From positions 1 to 7,355 of the forward strand of contig CALCGR010000036.1 in NCBI GenBank assembly GCA_937901025.1: a DNA stretch of 7,355 nucleotides, read 5' to 3'. A program made the translations under genes and the position numbers. Every line of letters begins with the position of its first letter. Position 1 is the stretch's first letter. The notes below the pieces were generated by a model. It saw only the letters and a program-made list of their open reading frames with translations, did no database searches and had not been told where the DNA came from. The stretch comes from an uncultured Bacteroidales bacterium (GTDB lineage: Bacteria > Bacteroidota > Bacteroidia > Bacteroidales > Paludibacteraceae). Shown here one piece after another: positions 1 to 5,691 of the stretch.

Positions 1-2
1 TG

Positions 3-539
3 ACGGGTCATGAGGTGCTGAGTCTCAAAGACATCGGTTTCATCGACGAAATAGATGAGACCGGCGAGACCTTAGAGGCCAACTCAAGCATCAAGGCGCA
101 AGCGGTGCGTACGTTTTTAGACGCCCACCCCGCGGCAGGCGCCATCGACGGAATCTTCTCTGACGACACCGGCTTAGAGATTCGTGCTCTCGGCGGGCAG
201 CCGGGGGTTCGTACCGCCCGCTGGGCGGGGGAGCCGGCTGTGGATAGTAACAATCGGGCGAAGGCACTCCGCGAGTTAGCGGGGCAGGAGGATTGGCGCG
301 CCCGTTTTCGGACGGTGATCACACTGATTCGGAATGGGAAAGAGCAGCAAGTAGAGGGTATTGTGACCGGTCAGATAGCCAAAGAAGAAGAGGGGGAAGG
401 TGGCTTTGGATATGATCCTATTTTTATTCCCGAAGGGTATAGTCAAACCTTTGCTCAATTACCTGCAGCGGTAAAAAACACCATCAGCCATCGGGCACGG
501 GCGATGGAAGCGTTACGTCATTTGATAGACAACCCATGA
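3..539 (+). CDS. rdgB: Non-canonical purine NTP pyrophosphatase, RdgB/HAM1 family (5' partial)
   Basis: Cytoplasmic house-cleaning enzyme that hydrolyses ITP, dITP and XTP to the monophosphate and pyrophosphate, keeping deaminated purines out of DNA and RNA. The frame is open to the left edge: codons from base 3 read TGHEV and run into LSLKDIGF, so the GTG at 15 is an internal Val and the real start lies upstream. About 20 N-terminal residues are missing, including the family's ATNNxxK nucleotide-binding motif. Counting the Val at 15 as residue 1, visible motifs are SDDTGLE (49-55, with the family's catalytic/metal aspartates), GGQPGVRTARWAG (60-72), GFGYDPIF (130-137), K154 and SHR (158-160). 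The remaining length fits a family norm near 195 residues. The TGA stop is one base before porZ, suggesting co-transcription. GC content is about 60-78% to roughly base 330, then drops to 40-48%. Family assignment is secure. Confidence 0.95.
   Translation, partial: TGHEVLSLKDIGFIDEIDETGETLEANSSIKAQAVRTFLDAHPAAGAIDGIFSDDTGLEIRALGGQPGVRTARWAGEPAVDSNNRAKALRELAGQEDWRARFRTVITLIRNGKEQQVEGIVTGQIAKEEEGEGGFGYDPIFIPEGYSQTFAQLPAAVKNTISHRARAMEALRHLIDNP
198..240 (+). other. GC-rich nested inverted repeat inside rdgB
   Basis: CAGCCGG (198-204) is the exact reverse complement of CCGGCTG (234-240). Nested between them, CCGCCC (214-219) pairs with GGGCGG (223-228) around a 3-base GCT loop. The two stems are separated by an asymmetric internal loop of 9 and 5 bases. 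The mRNA could fold stably here. The element lies within codons for the conserved GGxPGVxxARxAG region, so it may be a by-product of GC-rich codon choice. No run of T follows, so it is not an intrinsic terminator. Confidence 0.5.
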
Positions 540-540
540 T

Positions 541-2871
541 ATGAAGAAACTGATTTGGATATTAGGCCTTTGTTGTTGCTTGCCCCTCTGGGCGGAGGAC
601 GACACACAACCCTTGGATAGAGGGGCGATGTTACAATGGGAGAGTTATACCTCCTGTTTTCACCCCACCGATATAGTGCTCACCAAACATCACGTTTTTG
701 AATTAGCAGAGGGGGCTCTGTTTTCTTTGGATAAACGGGATAGAAGTCTTTCTCGCTGGGGTAAACAGGAAGGGATGCATGGAGGGGCGATCTCTCATAT
801 TGCTTATATCGAACCACAAGATGCCGTATTGGTTATCTATACCAACAACTTGATTGATATCATCTCCTCCCGGGGCGAGATTGAAGAGATGGCTGACCTC
901 TATCAATCCTCCACTCCCATGAAAATCTTATCCCTCTGTGTCCATAAACAAAAGGCTTACTTAGGTACAGATTTCGGGATTATCGTTCTCAACCTCAAGA
1001 AGAAAGAGGTGACGGAGACTTATTATATCGGTCCGGATGCAGCATCCATTCCTATTACCGAGTTGACGGTCGTCGGGGACACCCTTTTTGCTATCAGCGG
1101 CGCTGACCTGTACAAAGGAAACACGAATGACCAACTTATCAATTATAAGAATTGGGAAGTCGAACCTACCGGGCTGACGCAACCCCAATGGATGGCAGCG
1201 TGTCAGGATACCTTATGGGTATTAGAACAAAACAAAACCTATCAACGGCAAGGGGGCGATTGGCAAATGCAATTAGCTGAGTATGGGTTTGAAAAACTAA
1301 TGAGCCACAATGGCAAGATTTTCTTTATAGACGGATTGGGCTTCGTTTATGAACGGCTACAAGATAATATCCAAAATATTTATTGTGTTTCACCCTGCGC
1401 CGCTTGTTGTTTTGACAGACAGACAGGGTTATACTGGGTAGCTGCAGAAAAATACGGAATAGTAGAGACCAATGGTGATTACATGTCTATGTTGAATCAC
1501 TATATTCTAGATGGACCCATACGAAACGACGTCTATCATCTACGGTTTGCCGGAGACAAACTATTCGTCTGTCCCGGTGGGCGATGGGCAACCGAAAACC
1601 ATATCAGCAGCTCTTTTGCTTATTACAAAGATGGACAATGGGGTTATGAAACGGCTGAGAACACTGAAAAAACATTAGGTGTTACCCCCACAGACCTTGT
1701 AGCCGTGGCTGCGGACCCGAACGATGACACCCATTTCTTTATGGCTACATATAGTCAAGGGGTACTCGAATACCGAAACAACAAGATTTATAAACAGTAT
1801 ACCGAAGGGACCCCCGGTTGTCCATTTAAATCGCTGGTTGAAGGGGAACCTCGCTATGTAAGAACGGACGCCGCCACCATTGATAATGGTTATTTATGGG
1901 TACTTCAAACAGAAACACTTCCTTACACGATCAACACTATGAATCTTGCCACAGGGCAATGGTTTAGTTATAATTTTATGAACCGCGGGCAACGGGTCGC
2001 GTCGCCCACCTACAAAGGCATATGGATTGATAATAAACGAGGCAGTCATTATAAATGGTTCATCGGTCAACGAGGGAGTGTGGGCATTTATTTGCTCTGC
2101 GATAACGATACTCCCAATAAAGGGACCGATGATCGCACCATCTTCCGAAACGAATTACAAGATCAAAATGGCAATACGCTCCGTTTTAGTCGTCTCAACG
2201 ACATGGCACAAGATAAGAATGGGGATTTCTGGGTGGGGTTTGCTGAAGGCATTTTCATTATCCCTGCCGAATCAGACTTCTTCAGTTCCGATGCTTGCAA
2301 ACGGGTGATTATCCCTCGTAACGACGGAACGGGTTTGGCGGACTATCTGTTAGGAACGGAGAACGTAACCGCTATTGCCGTGGATGGAGGCAACCGCAAA
2401 TGGTTAGGGACCGAGAACTCCGGCATCTATCTGGTTTCCGAAGACGGACAGAGAACGATTCACCATTTCACCGTAGAAAACTCGCCTTTATTATCCAACA
2501 GCATCACCTCCATTGCCATTCACCCCACCTCCGGAGAAGTGTTTATCGGCACCTCCGATGGTATTATTAGCTTCCGCAGCGATGCCGCAGAACCTTTTGA
2601 GACGTATGAGAATATTTTAGCCTATCCTAATCCGATTCGACCCAACTACGACGGGGTGGTAACGATTACCGGTCTAATGGATCAATCGGATGTGAACATC
2701 ATCGACCAGGCCGGACAATTAGTTTGCAAGACAAAGAGTAATGGTGGTATCGCTATTTGGGATTTGCGTAATATAGACGGCAAACGAGTGGGCTCAGGTA
2801 TTTATACCGCTTTATGTAATGCCCCCGACGGGAAGCATGGGTTAGTTAAAATCTTAGTAATGAATAGGTAA
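541..2871 (+). CDS. porZ: Type IX secretion system protein PorZ (beta-propeller, T9SS C-terminal domain)
   Basis: Likely cell-surface component of the T9SS. In P. gingivalis PorZ works with the sortase PorU, with PorV and PorQ, binds anionic LPS and is needed for cargo maturation and anchoring. The 776 residues fit PorZ size. A signal peptide covers residues 1-18 (KK, hydrophobic core with three Cys, cleavage after LWA); Leu before the first Cys argues against a lipobox. An N-terminal PorZ-like propeller follows (ALFSLDKRDRSLSRW, then VIYTNNLIDI). Later propeller blades of the Reg_prop/YCF48 look include DMAQDKNGDFWVGFAEGI, ITAIAVDGGNRKWLGTE-like and ITSIAIHPTSGEVFIGTSDG. From about residue 690 a T9SS type A sorting domain is seen: AYPNPIRP, VTITGL, VNIIDQAGQLV, IAIWDLRN, GSGIYTAL. 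In P. gingivalis this domain of PorZ is retained rather than removed. The ATG starts one base after rdgB and one base separates its TAA from the next gene. Other propeller proteins with a T9SS domain are the alternative, but the N-terminal match favours PorZ. Confidence 0.88.
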   Translation: MKKLIWILGLCCCLPLWAEDDTQPLDRGAMLQWESYTSCFHPTDIVLTKHHVFELAEGALFSLDKRDRSLSRWGKQEGMHGGAISHIAYIEPQDAVLVIYTNNLIDIISSRGEIEEMADLYQSSTPMKILSLCVHKQKAYLGTDFGIIVLNLKKKEVTETYYIGPDAASIPITELTVVGDTLFAISGADLYKGNTNDQLINYKNWEVEPTGLTQPQWMAACQDTLWVLEQNKTYQRQGGDWQMQLAEYGFEKLMSHNGKIFFIDGLGFVYERLQDNIQNIYCVSPCAACCFDRQTGLYWVAAEKYGIVETNGDYMSMLNHYILDGPIRNDVYHLRFAGDKLFVCPGGRWATENHISSSFAYYKDGQWGYETAENTEKTLGVTPTDLVAVAADPNDDTHFFMATYSQGVLEYRNNKIYKQYTEGTPGCPFKSLVEGEPRYVRTDAATIDNGYLWVLQTETLPYTINTMNLATGQWFSYNFMNRGQRVASPTYKGIWIDNKRGSHYKWFIGQRGSVGIYLLCDNDTPNKGTDDRTIFRNELQDQNGNTLRFSRLNDMAQDKNGDFWVGFAEGIFIIPAESDFFSSDACKRVIIPRNDGTGLADYLLGTENVTAIAVDGGNRKWLGTENSGIYLVSEDGQRTIHHFTVENSPLLSNSITSIAIHPTSGEVFIGTSDGIISFRSDAAEPFETYENILAYPNPIRPNYDGVVTITGLMDQSDVNIIDQAGQLVCKTKSNGGIAIWDLRNIDGKRVGSGIYTALCNAPDGKHGLVKILVMNR

Positions 2872-2872
2872 T

Positions 2873-4552
2873 ATGCAAAAAAGATCTTTTTGTCAAATAG
2901 GACTTTTTGTTTTGCTTATTGCATTACTATTACTACCTAATATCTACACCACTTGCGTAGCAATTGAATTAGTTCATCTTCCCATCAAACAAATAACTTA
3001 TATAGGAACTTGTTTGGTGTTGCTACTTATACCTGCCTTTTTTTTAAAAGCCCGCGCTTATTTCATAATTGAAGGTGTTTTTAATTTTCTGCTATTCCCC
3101 ATAGAGATTAGCAGTCTTTACCTCAGTCATCAAGCATGTTCAGAAGCTTTTCTCATCAATATCTATCACACAAATTTTAGCGAGGCAAAAGAACTTATTG
3201 CATCTTTATACCCAATCGTTATTGGCATCATTGTAATGTATGTTTTATTCTTCGTTTTATGTTCCAAGGTTGAAAACCGATATTTCTTTCCTCGTTTACG
3301 TAAAAGATATGTGCTTATTGGTTTTATCGGATTATGGATCGCCGGTATAGGAGTCTTACTCTTTGTCCTCCGCGATCAACATCGAGAGATGAATACAAAA
3401 GAAAAAATTATACTTGCCAATGACCTCTTGGTTATGAAAGCATATAAGATCTTCCCATACAATATCTACCTCCATTCCTATCACATCCTTGAAAAGCAAA
3501 TAGAGATAATACATTTACAAAAACAAGTGGCGGATTTTCAATTTGACGTACCCAAAAAAATAACGGATTCATCCGAATTATATATTCTTATTATCGGCGA
3601 AGCAGCTCGCTATGATCATCAAGGTTTTAATGGGTATGAGCGAAACACGACCCCTCACCTATCTTCCCTTTCGTCTTTTATCAGTTATGACAGCATTTAT
3701 TCTGAAGCTAATCTAACCGCTAATTCATTACTTCTTATTTTGACACGAGCCAATGCACGCCACCGCGAGATAGCTTATCAAGAAAAAACACTACCCGAAG
3801 CTTTTGCACAAAGCGGATTTGATACTTATTGGCTCATCAAACAATATCCTTATCCGTTTATACAACGAGCTATGAAGAATGCAACCTATTGTTATACAGA
3901 GAACATATCTAATGTCGACAAAGAAGACAATTATGATGTTGACATTATTCCTGTTCTTCAATCCATAGGAGCACCTCAACATCCCAGTATGATGGTCATT
4001 CACTTGTTGGGCTGCCATTTCCGTTACGACCAACGTTATCCCGAGGAATATAAAGTATTTCAACCCACTTGGGACAAGGATCATTTTAGTTATATGTTGA
4101 TTAATCCCGCCAACAAAGAATGGTTTGTCAATGCTTATGACAATAGTTTATTGTACACTGATTATGTAATATCCCAAATTATTGAATGGGCAAAACAATG
4201 CCACCAACCTTCCGTGGTGATGTATGTGTCGGATCATGGGGAGAGTTTGTGGGATGACGGGAACATGAATGTCCTACACGGATCGTACAATGTTCTTCCA
4301 CACGAATTTCATGTACCCTTGTGTGTATGGTATTCGGAAGAATATAAACAAAAATATCCGGATAAAGTGGAAGCAATGTATTCTAATAAATCCGTAAAAC
4401 AAAACACCGGTGTTGTTTTTTATTCTCTCTTGGATTTAGCAGATATCCCTATCCCTAATAGTCAACAAAAAAGTATCTGTGGCTCTTTGGCATCAACAGA
4501 TACTCTTTATGTTATCAACGGGAAAGGCGAATTGGATATCTTACAGCCGTAA
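2873..4552 (+). CDS. Phosphoethanolamine transferase, EptA/CptA-type inner-membrane sulfatase-fold enzyme
   Basis: Transfers phosphoethanolamine, usually from phosphatidylethanolamine, to lipid A, LPS core or another periplasmic glycan; the acceptor cannot be read from sequence. The 559 residues match the family (about 540-570). Five hydrophobic segments (about 8-25, 40-58, 64-84, 112-130, 146-166) precede a periplasmic catalytic domain from about 235. Catalytic signatures: IGEAARYDH (241-249; E243 metal ligand), GYERNTTP (254-261), LTAN with T282 as likely nucleophile, GCH (380-382), SDHGE (453-457; D454, H455), VLHG (467-470; H469) and HVP (480-482). These agree closely in order and spacing with the metal and nucleophile residues of Neisseria EptA. 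The usual GSHGP is GCHFR here, hinting at a divergent subfamily. It starts one base after porZ, so co-expression is likely. Sampled GC in the first two thirds is about 32-38%, against 45-53% in porZ, possibly reflecting transfer or membrane-protein codons; the last part is richer. Family secure, acceptor unknown. Confidence 0.9.
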   Translation: MQKRSFCQIGLFVLLIALLLLPNIYTTCVAIELVHLPIKQITYIGTCLVLLLIPAFFLKARAYFIIEGVFNFLLFPIEISSLYLSHQACSEAFLINIYHTNFSEAKELIASLYPIVIGIIVMYVLFFVLCSKVENRYFFPRLRKRYVLIGFIGLWIAGIGVLLFVLRDQHREMNTKEKIILANDLLVMKAYKIFPYNIYLHSYHILEKQIEIIHLQKQVADFQFDVPKKITDSSELYILIIGEAARYDHQGFNGYERNTTPHLSSLSSFISYDSIYSEANLTANSLLLILTRANARHREIAYQEKTLPEAFAQSGFDTYWLIKQYPYPFIQRAMKNATYCYTENISNVDKEDNYDVDIIPVLQSIGAPQHPSMMVIHLLGCHFRYDQRYPEEYKVFQPTWDKDHFSYMLINPANKEWFVNAYDNSLLYTDYVISQIIEWAKQCHQPSVVMYVSDHGESLWDDGNMNVLHGSYNVLPHEFHVPLCVWYSEEYKQKYPDKVEAMYSNKSVKQNTGVVFYSLLDLADIPIPNSQQKSICGSLASTDTLYVINGKGELDILQP

Positions 4553-4561
4553 CGCTCAATA
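4553..4561. other. Nine-base convergent junction, no visible terminator
   Basis: Only nine bases separate the TAA of the transferase gene (+) from the TGA of folE (-). No GC-rich stem followed by a T-run is seen on either strand around the junction; the best pairing is GATAT near 4534 with ATATC at 4559-4563, too weak for an intrinsic terminator. Transcripts from the two blocks probably overlap at their 3' ends or end by a factor-dependent mechanism. Confidence 0.6.
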
Positions 4562-5143
4562 TCATTTTCCTATTAGTTTCAAGAACTCTTCTCTTGTCTC
4601 CGGACGATTAAAAGCTCCGGTGAAATCGGAGGTTGTTGTGATCGCGTGCTCTTTCTGGACCCCCCGCATTTGCATGCACAGATGTTCGGCTTCAATGACC
4701 ACCATCACCCCTAAAGGATGAAGGGTGGATTGGATGCATTCCTTAATCTGCGTGGTCATACGCTCCTGCACCTGTAAGCGGCGCGCAAACACATCCACTA
4801 CGCGAGCGATCTTGCTAAGTCCGGTAATCTTCCCGTTAGGGATATAAGCAATATGCGCCTTGCCAAAGAACGGCAGAAGGTGATGTTCGCACAAGGAATA
4901 GAAATCAATATCTTTGACCACCACCATTTGGCGATAGTCTTCCTCAAAAAGTGCCGAGCGCAGGATGGCTTCCGGGTCTTCGTTATAGCCTTTGGTAAGG
5001 AATTGGAAGGCTTCCCCCACCCGCTGCGGCGTACGCAGTAAGCCCTGACGCTGCGGGTCCTCCCCCACTTGGGTCAGGATCATTTGCACCGCCTGCGCTA
5101 TTTGGTCTGTAACTTGTTGATTAGGACAAAACTCCTGCATCAT
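4562..5143 (-). CDS. folE: GTP cyclohydrolase I, FolE
   Basis: Converts GTP to 7,8-dihydroneopterin triphosphate plus formate, the first step towards tetrahydrofolate and, in many bacteria, queuosine. It is a cytoplasmic zinc enzyme forming a homodecamer. The 193 residues are full length. The zinc ligands of the E. coli enzyme (C110, H113, C181) correspond to C85 and H88 in SLCEHHLLPFFG and C156 in EAEHLCMQMRG; the catalytic histidines correspond to H87 and H154. Other hallmarks are LLRTPQRV (35-42), GLSKIARVVDVFARRLQVQE (108-127) and TTTSDFTGAF (169-178). The sequence closely resembles Bacteroides FolE as I recall it. Two ATGs are adjacent; the first (5143) overlaps the SPOR stop as ATGA and suggests translational coupling, while the second (5140) would shorten the protein by one residue. 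No zinc ligand is missing, so this is the canonical zinc-dependent FolE1 and not the FolE2 type. Confidence 0.97.
   Translation of the reverse strand: MMQEFCPNQQVTDQIAQAVQMILTQVGEDPQRQGLLRTPQRVGEAFQFLTKGYNEDPEAILRSALFEEDYRQMVVVKDIDFYSLCEHHLLPFFGKAHIAYIPNGKITGLSKIARVVDVFARRLQVQERMTTQIKECIQSTLHPLGVMVVIEAEHLCMQMRGVQKEHAITTTSDFTGAFNRPETREEFLKLIGK
5140..5143 (-). other. ATGA stop/start overlap, SPOR gene to folE
   Basis: On the - strand the folE ATG (5143-5141) and the SPOR TGA (5142-5140) share bases as ATGA. This arrangement usually indicates translational coupling by terminating and re-initiating ribosomes. Upstream sequence is A-rich (AAGAAA) without a strong Shine-Dalgarno site, as is usual in Bacteroidota. 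Confidence 0.85.
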
Positions 5144-5658
5144 TTTCTTACATTGATTTGGTCTTTAACGATATAGGTATCCGCCGTCAGATACGGATAC
5201 TTGGTTAGAAGGATATCCTTAAATAGTTTCGCTTCTTCATAGGTACGGAAATCGCCCACACGAACCTTCCAGAAGGGCGAGATATATTGGGCATACACCT
5301 CGATGGGGAGTGCTCGTTTGAGTTTTTGTTGCAGTTCGACCGCCTCGGTTTTAGCCGCTTGTTGACGATTGGAAGAGAACACTTGTACGCGATATCCAAT
5401 CACTTCCGGTTGCGGGTCCGCTCCTATTCTTTTGTCGAGCAACAAAGCATAAATGAGGCTATCCTGATGCACGCGCACATAAGGTAAGGAATCAAAGATA
5501 CTGACCATCGGTACGGGTTCAATCGTATCCGTTGCTATCGAATCCCCCCATAAGGCGGTCCAGGACGTATCCGTGACTGCCGTGTCCGGCTCTACCGGCA
5601 TTTGTGCCATTGCCAACAAGGGCAAAAAGGCCACTAATATAACTATAAACTTTTTCAC
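5140..5658 (-). CDS. Secreted SPOR-domain protein (probable septal peptidoglycan binder)
   Basis: SPOR domains bind denuded glycan strands of septal peptidoglycan, so this is probably a periplasmic protein linked to cell-wall or division processes; its exact role is unknown. I start it at GTG 5658, giving 172 residues beginning MKKFIVILVAFLPLLAMAQ, a textbook signal peptide with cleavage after AMA (residue 18). A GTG at 5670 would add four residues before the KK, with its codon inside the 7-bp repeat array, and is less likely. After the signal peptide comes an acidic, Pro/Thr-rich linker (about 19-60). The SPOR domain occupies about residues 86-168, with the hallmark strands GYRVQVFSS (88-96) and WKVRVGDF (130-137), followed by a helix YEEAKLFKDIL. 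The gene overlaps folE by four bases. In Bacteroides a similar SPOR gene sits next to folE, usually after tpiA as I recall; here a nucleoside kinase precedes it. Domain call strong, function inferred. Confidence 0.88.
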   Translation of the reverse strand: MKKFIVILVAFLPLLAMAQMPVEPDTAVTDTSWTALWGDSIATDTIEPVPMVSIFDSLPYVRVHQDSLIYALLLDKRIGADPQPEVIGYRVQVFSSNRQQAAKTEAVELQQKLKRALPIEVYAQYISPFWKVRVGDFRTYEEAKLFKDILLTKYPYLTADTYIVKDQINVRK

Positions 5659-5660
5659 TT

Positions 5661-5690
5661 CTCTAAACACTAAACTCTAAACACTAAACT
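5661..5690. repeat. Heptamer tandem repeat between kinase and SPOR genes
   Basis: Two perfect copies of a 14-bp unit (5661-5674 and 5675-5688) followed by CT. Each unit is made of two near-identical heptamers, CTCTAAA and CACTAAA, giving four heptamers in all. On the - strand they read as alternating TTTAGTG and TTTAGAG in the direction of transcription. The array begins one base after the kinase stop and ends two bases before the preferred SPOR start codon, so it makes up nearly all of the 33-base gap and should affect the SPOR translation-initiation region. It contains two GTG triplets; the upstream one meets TAG after three codons, the other would give the four-residue-longer SPOR start. 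Confidence 0.9.
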
Positions 5691-5691
5691 A

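Noticed and set aside
8..322. 104-codon open frame on the - strand opposite rdgB
   Set aside because: It lies in the GC-rich part of rdgB, where stop codons are scarce by composition; low-complexity Ser/Ala/Pro/Arg content and no domain.
541..600. PorZ as a lipoprotein because of the Cys run at residues 11-13
   Set aside because: The residue before the first Cys is Leu and the later ones follow Cys, which do not fit a lipobox; LWA at 16-18 is a better signal peptidase I site.
3791..4084. 97-codon - strand frame opposite the transferase gene
   Set aside because: Fully embedded antisense to the conserved catalytic domain; no recognisable family or start context.
4534..4570. Possible bidirectional terminator from GATAT / ATATC pairing at the convergent junction
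   Set aside because: Only five A/T-rich pairs with a loop of about 20 bases and no proper T-run; far weaker than a functional intrinsic terminator.
4611..4636. Short inverted repeat CTCCG / CGGAG near the folE 3' end
   Set aside because: Five base pairs inside folE coding sequence with no following T-run; expected by chance.
5661..5690. CRISPR array or telomere-like repeat reading of the TTTAGNG units
   Set aside because: Units are contiguous without spacers and only four in number; similarity to plant telomere TTTAGGG is coincidental in a bacterial operon.
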